Origin: Maratus speciosus
Taxonomy: Eukaryota > Arthropoda > Arachnida > Araneae > Salticidae
NCBI GenBank assembly: GCA_963932465.1
Contig: OZ010796.1
Location: 76,280,974 to 76,344,973 of the forward strand
DNA: 64,000 nt
Direction: 5' to 3'
Below the pieces are notes generated by a model that ran no database searches, was not told where the DNA came from, and worked only from the letters and a program-made list of their open reading frames with translations. The position numbers were made by a program, and so were the translations under genes. The stretch's first letter is position 1. Every line of letters starts with the position of its first letter. Positions 45,766-58,999 of this stretch are shown here, piece by piece.

Positions 45766-46894
45766 ATTAAAATCTTCCGTTTAGTTCGATTTTATTTATT
45801 TTTTATTGAAAAACTATATTTAGCCGATAATTTTCATTATTCTGTTAAAAAATATAAAAACTTGTGCGGCGGAGATAGGGGGATATTTAGAGTTACTCCC
45901 AACCAAACCTTTAAAAAAAATCATTAATTAACAATTATATGAATAACTACAAAATAATTAGCAGGTTTTATGAATCAAATAAATCAAAACAAAGTTAAAA
46001 TCAGTATTATTTTTTCATATTTGTTCTAAATTCTCAGATTTGTTGAATCACATTGTTTAAAAAATCATGACGTATTTAAGGGCTGTTACTGTAATTTAAA
46101 AGTAGAGAATACGTTTAGTGATTAGTGCGTACTTTTAGAGAAAAATCCCCGCTCGTTTCCATAAAATAAGTAATGGGATGCGAACAAAACCCACTGTCAA
46201 AATCCTTGAGGACAAAATCTCGACCGGATCGAACAAAACCACGCTTTGATCAAGAATTGCTTCATTTTGACAAAGTTTCTTTTACAGAAAGAAACTTCAA
46301 ACATTTAAAAAAGATTTCAAACTTAATTCAGGCTTCGCTAATATCATTTTTATAACAGAACTCTTCAGCGGCCCCACCCCTCTCCGGGAAAATTAGAAGT
46401 TTTGAGTTGTGTGATATGTACTTTCTATTTCATTTCTACAAGTATTAATACATATATGATTGCACGGGTTTGTATTTTAAAATTTTTGATGAATTTTTTT
46501 ATTTACTCTTCTTACCCCTCCCCCATTCTTCAAAGAGGGAATATACATTTTATCAAGGTCTTCGTAATTCAATTTTAGTACATGAAGATTTTCAATAAAT
46601 ACACCAGATAAGAATGGTTTTTGAAATTTATTTTAACATTCTTGCTTTTTTGCGGGGGGGGGGGGGGGGATCTCAAAATTTTCCATTTCCACGCTCAATG
46701 ATGCGAACGTTCTGACATGTGACATTGTTATAAAATGTCTTTTATTCCGATATGTGTGATCATTTTCATAACTTTCATAGCTTTTCTCAATCAGTTTCCA
46801 AAGAATTCATCCGAAACAAAATTTTGAATTTTCCCCTTAGACTTTGAGTTAAGCAGATTACAGCTTTGGTGTAACTTTTTCTTGACTGTTTTTT

Positions 46895-47230
46895 AAATGA
46901 CCCTCCACCCTCAAAAAATCTTCGCTTCACAACATTAAAACTTTCTGGTACGTTTACGGACAAATTTTAAGACATAAAAACACGACACTTGCAGACATAA
47001 CTATTGAAAAAAAATTTCGATAAATAAATTACATCTTGAGTTATAAACAATTGTTTTTTCAGGACGGCAATTTTTTTTTCTTTTTTCGTCCAGTTTCAAA
47101 GCGCCGATTTTGACAACGTTCCCTGAAAGATCTTCTACCTATACCCAAGAAAGGAAAAAAAATTTGATTACATAGTTTTTTAATAAGAGCACCTGTCCGT
47201 TTTTCATCAGTATCCATTTATCCAAACACA
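46895..47230 (-). mobile_element. Partial, decayed AGGCTGTTCT MITE copy
   Basis: It retains CTTTCTGGTACGTTTACG, TTTTGACAACGTTCCCTGAA and AGATCTTCTACC in family order. The termini have been lost. Confidence 0.55.
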
Positions 47231-47239
47231 AACAAAATA

Positions 47240-49900
47240 ATGGCTGAATATCATATCTTCTGATATTGTTATTCTTTTTTCAAACATCAATTCTGATCTT
47301 TTATCCTGTAGTTCGTACGATGTTTAATAAAAAATATTAAAATAAAATAATTTTGGAGCTCTTTATTGCCAATTTTTTTAATATTTATTTATTTATTGTA
47401 ATTAGACATTTAAAATTTCCTTAATATTTTAAATGGTGGACAGAAAACCTGATTTTATTTTCCAGTTTTCTTTCTAAAAAAATAAGTAAAATTAAATTAT
47501 TAAGGAGAAAAACAATAATAGGCCATAGACAGTTTAATTTAATGGCTTGGAAGGCGTACTATTGTCTTCGACAGAGGAATAAAATGGAAATAATCCTTTG
47601 AACATTCAGTTAAAGATAGGTCGATATACAGCTGAAGATAGTGTAACCTCGCTTATAAATTAAAATAACTCTCTTAATTATTTTATGACTATCAATATTT
47701 CCAGCTTCTGCCCATATATCCCATTTTTACAATATTTCTGTTATATTGTATTAAAACCAGCTTAATGAAACTAATTGCTAAATTATTTAGATTTTACAAT
47801 TTTTCTTAATACAATGCGGTATACCAATTTTCCATTTCTTTAAAAGCTGATGTAATTATATAATATAATATTTTTACTATTAAAATATAAATGTCCACAT
47901 CAAAGAAGAGGGAGGAGGGAAAGGCAACGTCTAGTGTCAAAGTAAGTTTAATAAAGTAACTTAAAATATTATTTCTATGTGATAAATCTCTCATCGCTAG
48001 TTCTGAATATTTCAATGTCATTCATAAGCTATAATAATCAGGACCAAAAAAGTTCTATTGTATTTTTCGTACAGATTTAAACGATTCCGTTTTCTCCGAT
48101 GAATTGTAAAAGAAAGAAAAGGAGATAATAAATAGAGACAGTATATAACAAAAGAAAATATTTTATCTTTTTGAAAAACTCAAAGTTTACATGGAAGAAA
48201 ATCCCTATAGAAAATTTCCATAGAGTGTGACATTTACTGTGACATTTACAGTGCGAATTATGAGTATTTAAAGTTGTCAACACATTATATTTATCATACA
48301 TTAAAATAAGGGTGGTTCTATAAAAATCGACAGAGCCCCCACCTCCTCTTCGCCCCCCCCCCCCCCAACCTCCTCTTCGCCATTAAAACGATTACGTTTA
48401 CCCTAGGAAATTCATATGGGCAGCGACAATTTGTATCCGAGTTATAAGTGTTGGTAGTTCTCGGTGTTTTCCTTATATTCTCGCTACATTAAAATTTAGG
48501 GGGATTCGGTTAAAATGAAACAGACAATTTCCCCAGTTCACGCACACAAAATTTCAGCGTGTTGCGACAATTTGATCACTGGTTGTAAGAGTTTAAATTT
48601 TGAGAGCTCTTTATAAGATTTAGAGGGGATTCATAAAAGATGATAATGGCCTCTTGTACAGTTTTATCAGGAAGGCAGTCATAGGTTTTATGCCCCCTTG
48701 GGAGTGCGAAGGGCCAAATTAAAACTCGTCCGATCTGATGTTTATATTCTTAGAAAACATCCTGCCAAATTTTTATCGTCCAAAGCCGTGACAGATTTCG
48801 AGGTCTGTTTTTTGTAATCCAACCTCCCCCCCCCCCTTACACACACACACACGCCACCCTAAAAGTAAAAGAGGGAATGAATTAAAATATATATATAAGT
48901 TTTTAAAAGTTTACTTTTTAAAGTTTGGAGTTTTAAACTTTTTAAAGCTCTCTCCCCCCTCTTCATCCCGAGAGAGCAAGGATGACAAATTTTAAAAAAT
49001 CCTCTCAATCTGGAGTTTATATTCTAAGATTAACCATGTAGATTACTATCAGACTTTTGTAATATGTGATTTGAAAATGAAACTGACTTATATATATATA
49101 TATATAATAAATTCCACGATTAATGGAAGATTCACAAAATTTTCACTCCATTTGAAAAAATTATTCGGCTCTTAAAAACGTTTGTACTCGGACATGCCAA
49201 TTTTTTAAAAATTCATAGTTGTCATTCCACGAAAACAGCTATAAAACAAAAGGTCATTAGTCTGAAATTAAATATATTTAGTTCATTGCCTTCGCAACAG
49301 TGTCAATAATTTGCCATTGGAATTTCATGTTGATATTTCAATAACTTTTTGAAAAAACATGTTTTGCATATGGAATTTTCACTGAAAAGTGCGTTTTCCC
49401 TAAAACACATTTAAAATTAACATTTATCTTTTACTAAAATTATTTACTGTTACGTGGATCTGATATTTGCTGTAGTGGGGAATCATTGACTTTTCTTTAG
49501 TTCTGGGGCTTCCTTTATATCTAGAAGGCAATTTTTGGTAATTTTTGAATGAAATGGAAAAAAAAGGGATTCGCACTGAAATATTTTATACTTCCGATTT
49601 CATTCACAGCTTTCAAACAGTTGTTACACCACTAAAAGTTAGGTTTTATTTATAGTAAAATAACAATAAGCACATAGATTTAGAAAAGTAAAGAATTGTG
49701 CGTTAATAAAATCTAAAGAAAAAGGAAGCAAATTTTGGTCGAAAATCACGTTTTAAAAGTTGTGGTGAAAAGTGAAGGCCAGGCCCGTACAACAGTGTTT
49801 AAAAGCAGATTATATTCAAGTTTGTTCTTAAAATAAAAGGAAATTCTCCATTCAACAGCGGGAAACTTTCTGACACATTCACCTACTCATTTTTAAATGT

Positions 49901-49939
<39 letters not shown>

Positions 49940-50945
49940 TTAGCAGGCAATTGTAATAAGTAATTGGAAATCGAATAGCGTTTTTCTTTTTTAGATAAAT
50001 GTATTGTATTTTTGATTATATGTAATTGATGTTTCACGGTGCGCATTGCAGATACTTTCCATAGCACAAGGCATATTATTCCTCCCCCCCCCCTCCCCAA
50101 ACACACAAAAGTTTAAATATATATGAGTGAAATGTCAATAACAATGATGCAAAAGTCACAAGATGATTTGTAACTTTTTCTTTGTAACCGAAAGAAATCG
50201 CGAGAATCCCGTGAAATTTAGGAAAATAGTAGGGGGGCGGGATCAGGACCCCCTGCCTCCATCTGGCTATAGTCCTGCTATTAAATGCGTTTTATGCAAT
50301 GATACTCTAAGGAACTGCTTATTTTTGAAATAATGCGTCATAAAGTTTTGTGTTATTGAGAGGAGGGAAATATTTATTTAGAAAACTCTTAAAAACTATT
50401 AATGAAAAAAAAAAAAAAAAAAAAAAACAAGCTTCGAGAGCAATAAAGCATTTTTCTGCAAATTTTTTTAGATAAAATATTTTTGTAACCTATTAAACTG
50501 CTGTGACAAAAATTGCACAATGCTATTATGATTAAAATTCGCCTGTTCATAATTCTCTAGCGATGGTACTTGTACTAAGGTCTCGGGACGGGGCAAAATT
50601 TCCTTAATATCCAATTCATAATGAAACTGAAAATCATATTTTCAACTGTGAAAACTGAAAAGAGCAGCGGCCTGTCAGACCGCTAACAGCAGTTAAGGGT
50701 TGAGAAATTGTTTAATCTTAGTCTTGGTCAAAACCTTGCATCGATATGAAAAAAAACCTTGTTTTACTGCCCCCAAAACAAAAGAAAAACATGACTGAAA
50801 ATTTCTTGCAGTAAATGACCTTCCTCAAATATTCTCATGTGTTATGATTTTAAGACCTTACCAATTTTCCTTACTTTTTTTGATATATATATATATTGAC
50901 ATTAGAACAAATAATTGAGTTCTGCTCAGAGCAATTTTTGAGAGA
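47240..50945. other. AT-rich stretch without a recognised gene
   Basis: The contents are C14 at 48353, a duplicated CCTCCTCTTCGCC around it, a TA run at 49090-49107, a possible further MITE scrap at 49825-49880 and A26 at about 50406. No coding family or complete TIR pair was seen. Confidence 0.45.
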
Positions 50946-50949
50946 ATTA

Positions 50950-51354
50950 AGGTGGCCCCCAAGAAAATATTTCCCTCGCTAAACATCCGGACACTTTTTG
51001 ACTCATTTTTAAAACGTAAAAGCTTAAAACTTTGCGGATACGGTTCTTGAAGTGATTTGTGATAGATTTTTTTTCTTTTTTTTTAAATCTTCCAACAAAT
51101 TACATATAAAGTTATAAGCAATAGTTGCCTCAGGAAGGCAGTTTTTTCCTTTCTTACGCTGTCGCGTCCGGAAATTCTGTTCAAAAAGCCCCTTTTGACA
51201 GTATTTTCTGAAAAATATTCTGCTTTTAACGAGAAATCGAAAACACGGTTCCATAGCATAATTTCAGAATAAGAGCGCCTACCTATTTGGTACATTTACG
51301 AATAAAACAAATTTAAAATGTGTTAGAAAGTAGCCATTTCGCTTTGAGTAGCCT
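50950..51354 (-). mobile_element. AGGCTGTTCT MITE family, copy G (decayed)
   Basis: TA-flanked (50948-50949 and 51355-51356). It retains TTTTGACAGTATTTTCTGAA, the GATTTGTGATAG block and GTACATTTACGAATAAAA. The ends AGGTGGCC and GAGTAGCCT have drifted. Confidence 0.65.
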
Positions 51355-51356
51355 TA

Positions 51357-53660
51357 TAATGTCTTTTTCTCTGAGTTTTAGAAATAACCTTTGCTTATTT
51401 TTCATTATAATTTTCGTATTTGGACATTTTAAAAATCTATTATGTAACATTAAATTTATCTTTCTGCCTCTAATAAGTATTTTATCATTGTATAAAATTT
51501 TCAACCACATTTACTTTTTGGAAAAAAATAAATGTTGTTAAATTTGTCTTGAAAGGCAAAAATCTTCTTCCTCGCCAATCGTGGTATGTGTGTTTTGGAG
51601 GGGTAGGGGAGGGAGATACTTTATTCTTCAATTAGACTTCTTGTTTAGCTTTCTAATTTTGTACATTGTTATAGTTAACATCAATGCCAAAATGCTAACG
51701 TTTTACTATCAAAAAATCGATGTAACAAGAAAGAACTATAGTATTTCGTTCAAAATATGACATACAAATTAAGTTTATAATCTTTTTAATTCAGCATATA
51801 AGGAAGGTACAACAACACCTTTGATGCTGGAAAAACAAAATACGGAAACAAAAAACGGAAAAACAAAATTCGGGGTGGTCATAATAAAGCCTTATCATGT
51901 CTTATCTATCTTTTCTAAAAAGAAAAAAAAAAGGGGAAGTAACGCGCTGCTGATAATTGAATCTATTGCGACCAGGGTTTTTTTCTCGGCTTAAAAAAAA
52001 AAAAAAAAATAATAATAATAATGCATATAAAAAAGTGAATATTTTTAGCTTTATAGAGAAATGCGTGATAAATATGGCGAATTTGACAGTTATTAAATAG
52101 GATTATTTTCAGCGCGATGGATGAGATCTTGAGAACCAAAACCCCAGTCAAACGGAGATGAATGGCAACCCGATTACAGAAGATCCTCACTGGTCGTGAT
52201 AATATCATTCAATCATCCGTAATGAAAAATGGATACAGACCGAATTAGGTCACCACCGCCCCCTCCCAGACCTGCGGAGTCTTGAAGGGGGGTTGTGGTG
52301 AGCCTCCAAACCAAAATCATGGCTTAATTAATTAAACCAGCTTTTAACTGAATTCTTTTCTTTTTATATTCAATTATTTAAAGACACCTAGGCAAAATAT
52401 TCATTAAAAAAAAGAAACCGAAAGGTTGAATTTTCTTGTACCATTTATAACTTATGATAAGTAAGAAAAAAATTGTAAACTTACAAAAATATTTATTTAT
52501 GATTATTATTATTTGTGATAACATATCTGTTAGCTCAATAGGAGTAAAATTTAATTAAAAAATTTAATATGTCTGTGATGTTAGAAATAATCTTCTTTAA
52601 AAGTGTTGAAAATGATGATCTAAAAGTATGCAAAGAAAAAATTCGAATGAATAATTGTGTTACACTGTGTCAATAGGAGTAATCTTATTTAGTTTTAAAA
52701 AATCAATTTTTTGTACCATTTGCAGGACAGTTTTCTATAAATAATTGTATATTATTATCTTTTCTTTTTTTTTAAATATCCATTTGTTATCTTCTATCTG
52801 CTTTTACTCTATGGTATTATAACAAGAACGTATTATTTAGAAACGTTTTGTAGAGTTACGAGACTAGTTTCTACAAAGGCACGCTTTAAAAATGCTTAGC
52901 TTTTTGTTACAAGGAATGTCATCGAACAAAGAAATTACAGTCCAACTAAGTAGGTTTGCAATATCAGCGCCGGGCGCTGGCAGTATAAGATTAAATGACG
53001 CCAAATACTTTACTAGAAATTCCCTGCAGCTGTTTTCCCTACGACTAAATTTCCCTCACCGTATTTCGGGCAAAAAAGATTCCTCCCTTCCTAGTTCAAA
53101 CTCGTTTCGTCAATACTTACACTGATATCAATTTAAAGCTTAGTGTCATTTTAATTTATCCTGAATTAATTTTTAAATAACATTTTCATCTGTTATACGT
53201 AAAAATCAGAAATTTAAACGATTTTGTTTTCAATGCCACATGCTATTTTATACTTAATTTATGAGAACTCTGAAAAAATGGAATAAAATAACGATAATGT
53301 AAAAAATAATGTTTGAAATCTATCTTAAAGTCTCGATTTTACATTTTAATTTACATTTTTACCAAAAGGATAGGTTATTTTAGAACTCAAATTTAAAATT
53401 AAATCCTAAGCTGAAATAAATAAAATTATTAAGGACATAAGGACATGAAACATAATTTAACAGTTAAAAAAAAAAAAAAAAAAAAAAAAAATAGAAGCAA
53501 TATTTCGCTAAAATAAAAATAGTTAAATAAAAAAAAAATTGCTTATAAAAACAGCAAAAATAAGTAACATAACTTAAAACACGACAATGTTGATCACCAA
53601 AAACTTAAAAACTCTAAGAATAATGATTTAAAGATAAGGAAAATTAATTAAAAGAATAAA
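51357..53660. other. Mostly AT-rich; one unassigned frame at 52892-53125
   Basis: The 77-residue plus-strand frame has a locally higher GC content, including GCGCCGGGCGCTGGCAG, but no recognised motif. An A27 run lies near 53467. There is nothing else I can support. Confidence 0.4.
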
Positions 53661-53679
53661 GAAATAGATATAAAATATT

Positions 53680-54830
53680 AAGTGAATAATTGTTGATGTG
53701 ATTAAATGAATATATAAATATATATTTCAAATAAAATTAGACTTATATCCTTTTGTGAAAATGTAAATTAATATTAAAATAAAATTATAATACAGAGAAA
53801 TTATTTCTAAATTGGAAATACAACTCATCCTTTTGTGGAAAATATTAATAAATTTCCTAATTTCCCTTGAAATCAGTTAAAATTTAATTAGCAAATAAAT
53901 GTAACATATTCTTTTGTGTTAAATGCAAATTAATATTTAAAACTGAAAAGTCAGAAATATAACCCTTCCTTTTTGGAAAATGTAAATTAAATGGAAATTT
54001 AATAAAATTCTCTATTTTCCCGTGAAAATCAGTTAAAATTTAATTAGTTAAAAAGAATTATAACGTATTCTTTAGTGGAAAATATAAATTTAATATTTAT
54101 TTATTTTTAAACAAAATTTAATATTTATTTTTTTAAACAAAATTTAATATTTATTTATTTTTAAACAAAATTGCGTTTCTATCCTTTTGTGAAAATGAAA
54201 CTTATCCTTATTTTTCTCTATTTTCCCGTGAAAATCAGTTAAAATTTAATTAGTTAAAAAGAATTATAACGTATTCTTTAGTGGAAAATATAAATTTAAT
54301 ATTTATTTATTTTTAAACAAAATTTAATATTTATTTTTTAAACAAAATTTAATATTTATTTATTTTTAAACAAAATTGCGTTTCTATCCTTTTGTGAAAA
54401 TGAAACTTATCCTTATTTTTCTCTATTTTCCCGTGAAAATCAGTTAAAATTTAATTAGTTAAAAAGAATTATAACGCATTCTTTAGTGGAAAATGTAAAT
54501 TTAATATTTATTTATTTTTAAACAAAATTTAATATTTATTTATTTTTAAACAAAATTTAATATTTATTTATTTTTAAACAAAATTGCGTTTCTATCCTTT
54601 TGTGAAAATGAAACTTATCCTTATTTTTCTCTATTTTCCCGTGAAAATCACTTAAAATTTAATTAGTTAAAAATAATTATAACGTATTCTTTTGTGGAAA
54701 ATATAAATATATTTTTTTTGGCGTTTCTATCCTTTTGTGAACATGAAACTTATCCTTATTTTAAATAAAGTTTTAATTTAAAGAAATTATTTCTAAGTCG
54801 GAAATATAACCCCTCCTTTTCTGGAAAATG
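53680..54830 (+). repeat. Satellite of about 206 bp with internal 28-bp subrepeats
   Basis: CTCTATTTTCCCGTGAAAAT starts units at about 54010, 54216, 54421 and 54629. Each unit contains two or three tandem copies of TTTAATATTTATTTATTTTT followed by AAACAAAA. Diverged units extend on both sides. Units differ mainly in subrepeat number. Confidence 0.92.
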
Positions 54831-55334
54831 TAAATTAAAAGCGCTCATTTCTTTTAAATCTATTAAATAACACCCTTTCTTTCTTTCATCTTTAAAACGT
54901 CCTCATAAGTGATTTTTTTCGAAGTCCATTCTGAAACGAAACTGAAATAACAAGCAAACAGAGAAAACACAGGGGTTGCAGAGCTGATCACTCATCACGC
55001 CACACAGCAGCTGTTATCGCAACTGGCTTGGCGAGTTTGGCGCAGAGTACACCAAACGAAAGGATCCCCTAATAATCAACAACCACTTTAAGAAAACTTA
55101 ACAAAATGAATATATTAACCAACATAAATTACAAGATGCATGCGAGCAACATTTACGATACACGACGTGATAAAAATGCAACGGTAGACTACCAATCAGA
55201 GAACAGTTTTCATTTCGTAGCCAAACAAGAGTTCGCCAAGAGCGATAAGCTGTAAAAGCGAAAGCCCAGCTGGTAACTGCAATGAGGTCCGGCGTCCCGC
55301 TCATTTTATATTTGTTTACCTTTCTTTTGATGGT

Positions 55335-55372
55335 GATCACGCTTCGACACCATTTTAATGAATCACGTCCGA
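55335..55372 (-). CDS. Weak first-exon candidate on the minus strand
   Basis: On the minus strand AAAATGGTGTCGAAGCG gives a good start context and the peptide MVSKRDHHQKK, followed by a donor-like AAG|GTAAAC. The surroundings (54960-55400) are less AT-rich than average. The exon is too short to identify. Confidence 0.2.
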
Positions 55373-55834
55373 CGTCCATATACATCGTAACAAATGGACA
55401 ACATATTTCAATGTTTGTTCGGTAGCATTTTTAAATATAAATGTATGCAAAAGACTTGAGGAAAACAATTTGTATATATGCGTTCTTAAGAGCTGACGAT
55501 CAAGCAAAGGAAACGTACCAATGCTCTTGGAATATATACCAAACTAAAAATTGAAGATTTTAAAGAAATGTTGAGTCCTCTTTAAATGAATGAATATTGC
55601 TTGTGATGTGTGTGTTATAATTCATACCATACACACTAGCAATATTTCTTCGATTATGCTGCACGAGATAATGATTCGAAAATTCGACATTCAGGAAACT
55701 GTAGATGGATACCTGAATTCAATTCAAAAATCATATTGCTTTGCTAAAATTAAATTACATTTAAGTAAGATAAGTTTTATTAATGCTTAGTTTTATTTGT
55801 TTCGTGATATTTTTAATTAACTAATTTATATATA

Positions 55835-57475
55835 GGGTAGATGTGCCAGTAATGGACACCCCTTGATGTTTTTGGTTCATAAAAAAATAACTAATAAATA
55901 TTTAGCTTTAATTATTTTTTTTATAATTCCCCCTTGTATGTTTTATAAAAGTGGGTTATTGTTGACACTTTTAATCAAACCAATCAGGAAGCAGAAAATA
56001 ATGTTTCAAAGTTTCGCTGTTTTTCTGTGAAAATCTTAATGAAGAGGCTAAGAGTTGGCTTCGTTTAATCAATTTATATATTATTTATTTTCTTGCAAAA
56101 TTTGAATGTTTTTGTTTGAATAGCAATAGAAAACTTTGAATTTTATATACCAATGGCCATTTACAAATTTTCATTTATTTTTAAGATTTTAAGAGGGGTG
56201 TCCATTACTGGGATGGTTAATTAGTCATTTTCCAGTAATGGACACCCCATGTAGACATTGCTAAAAATGCAATTTTAGTAATGTTTATAGTGCATAAAAT
56301 ACTTTGGCTTAACTGCAAACCTAAATAATCAAATTTAATTTTTAAATTATACTTACCAAAATGTAATAACACCAAAACTTTTATAAATAGCTGCTTTTAA
56401 GTTATTTTATGAGATTTTATGAAATTTCAATATTTTATTTTATTTGTTATTATTATTTTTTTTTTATACCTTGCATATTTTAAAATCCGGCAATCAAACC
56501 AGCCAGGAAGCAAAAAATATTGTTTAAGAGCACAGTCAAAGAGGGGCTCATAGGGCTTAATCCCTCTCCGTTTAAATAAAAACAATTAAGTTATAGAAGC
56601 TATTAAAAATCTATTTTCTGTCTTAAATGTTTCCTTATTTTAAAAAAAATGTAAGACTATTAATGAAAGTTACAGGTAATATTCATGAAACTATAGTAAA
56701 TCTGCAGATCATTGGCCTCAAACATCAGTACTACAGTTTTATTTTGAAATTATTTTATTTAGTATTTAAAATATTCAACTCACAATATCATTTCTTTCAT
56801 ATTTGTAATATTAATTATTATAAATGATATATCAAGTAGAGTCTGGAAGATTTTTAAAAATAGTGACACAAAACTAAACATTTAAAAATAGTGGCACAAA
56901 ACTAAACATTAATATTCCAAAACTTTTTTTTAATTACCCTTTAAATCCACCACTGTTACAATAATTTGATAGCTGTAATTGCCTGATATTTAGTATTTTA
57001 ATCTATCCATCTAAAATAATTAAAACATCGATCTTCTGATAATTTCAATAATTGATACAAACAATAAATGATTATCACAAATACTTTATTAATTACTGGT
57101 ATCCTAAATGTTAAATTTATTTGAAAATAACTATTTTGTTTCATTAGCATGTTTTTATTAAATTCTGGTTCTAAATACAGTCATAAAAACAATTATATTT
57201 ATTACTTTTTATGGGGTGTCCATTACTGGAACAGAGGGTGTCCACTACTGGGCCAGAGGGTGTCCATTACTGGGCGTTTGGGTGTTTTGATATATTTCTG
57301 TTATTTAAAATTAAATTTTTATTCATATTGGGAAATGAGGCTATAAGAATGGTTAAATATTGTCGATAGATTAATATAATATTGAAAAAACTGGAATATA
57401 ATAATTTTAACTATTAATAAAAAAATAATTTTTAAAGAAATTCCTTAAGGGTGTCCATTACTGGCACATCTACCC
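55835..57475. mobile_element. Complete TA-flanked TIR element, 1641 bp, with iterated terminal motif
   Basis: GGGTAGATGTGCCAGTAATG (then GACACCC) at 55835 is mirrored exactly by GGGTGTCCATTACTGGCACA (then TCTACCC) ending at 57475. TA lies on both sides. The motif GTGTCCATTACTGG recurs at about 56204, inverted at about 56233, and three times at 57217-57275. No transposase frame was found. The layout parallels the pogo element at 15505-17575, with a different terminal sequence. Confidence 0.92.
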
Positions 57476-57479
57476 TATA

Positions 57480-58545
57480 TATGTCTTGTGACTTTTTGAT
57501 AATACTTATGTGTTAGTTGTCAAAAGCATGCTTTCCTTTTATTATGATTTATGAACTTTAGTTTTTAAGGATAATGAATATTAACAAGTTATTCTTAAAT
57601 GAAAAGCTTATACAGACTATTTTTAAATGTAATATTTACTTATATCTCAATATTCTTAATAAAGAATAATAAACAATTATTCAGATTTAGAAATTAGAAT
57701 TAAAACTTAGCTAAACATAAGAAATATTGTGACATCAAACTGTTCAGAATTTAGTTTTTAAATAACTGAGTACTTACGTATTATCCAGGCTAAGACATGG
57801 TTGACAATTGCCAATTTTATTTATTATAGCCACATATGTTCAAAACAGTAATTTGACACATGTTTATTGAATACATATCATTCTTAACAATGCTAAATAA
57901 CATAAAGTTAACAAATGCTAAATAATAAGATAGTATAATAAATATAAGAAATGGGAAATAATATAAAATTTATTCTAAAACATTAATTTAGTACTAATTT
58001 ACTAAGTACATAGTATTAGGTTGGCAGCTTATAACAGTAAAGTATATCAATGTAATACAAATCTATAATGTGAAACAGTAATTTAGTATGAAATTTTAAC
58101 ATAATTACTAGGTGATAAAAAAAAGCATTTATTCTGACTTTTTTTTTTTTTTTTTTTTTTTTTTTCCTGGCAAGAATATTTCTGTAGTAGCCTTTAACAT
58201 GGCATAAAATAAAAATGTTACCTTGTTTACCATGTAGAAAGAAAAAAAAAATTCTGTAATTAGTATTGCTGGAGACAGTTATCAGTTGTATGTTTACCTG
58301 ATATAGCACAGATAATATGCAAGTACAGTACAAAGTCTAAAGTTCGGAATCCTCGGGACATTACCAAGCCCGAACTTTTGGTCATCAAAAATATTGCTTT
58401 TCCAATAAGGAAAAGAAAATTCACTACATAAAAAGGCAAAATATGATATTCATGTATTAAAAATTGCATATAACAACTATCAATACTAAATTAAACATTT
58501 TCATTAAGTAAATCATAACAAAATAAAAAGTAAAACAAAAAGATT
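57480..58545. other. AT-rich stretch without a recognised gene
   Basis: It contains a T27 run at about 58139. The inverted pair AAGTTCGGA (58340) and CCCGAACTTTTGG (58368) is unexplained. No other feature is supported. Confidence 0.45.
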
Positions 58546-58551
58546 TATTTA

Positions 58552-58670
58552 AAGCTGTTCTCAAATCCAAAAGGGCAACTTTATGACATAAATTTTAATT
58601 TATTTTTGTTCGGAGATGCATGAAACTAGCAGGTGTTGTTCAGAAACTATGTAATCGAACTGTGTTTTCT

Positions 58671-58704
<34 letters not shown>

Positions 58705-58995
58705 AAACGCAATAGATCTTTCAGAAAGTAGTGTCAAAGTGGACGTTTTGAACTGATTTTCTGCGCAGAAGAAAAATAATCACACAAGAAAGGGTGAAAA
58801 ACGTCTTTGTCACGTGATCAAAATCACTTATAGCTCAATAAGTAATTTATTTATCAAAAAAATGGAAAACAGTTCGATTCCAAATTGCTTCCATAGTCAG
58901 GCTTTCCAATTTTATGACTTTCCATTAAAAAATGAATTTGTAAATGTGTCAAAACGTTTTGTGCTTGTTGAGAGCAGAGCACTTGAGAACAGCCT
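58552..58995 (+). mobile_element. AGGCTGTTCT MITE family, copy C
   Basis: TA-flanked (58550-58551 and 58996-58997), with ends AAGCTGTTCTCAAATCC and CTTGAGAACAGCCT. It is very similar to copy B, with an expanded T run of about 30 bases at 58672-58702. It is one of the youngest copies by eye. Confidence 0.9.
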
Positions 58996-58999
58996 TAAG

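Noticed and set aside
45604..45927. 107-residue plus-strand frame
   Set aside because: Its first half is a decayed MITE copy and the rest is AT-rich background.
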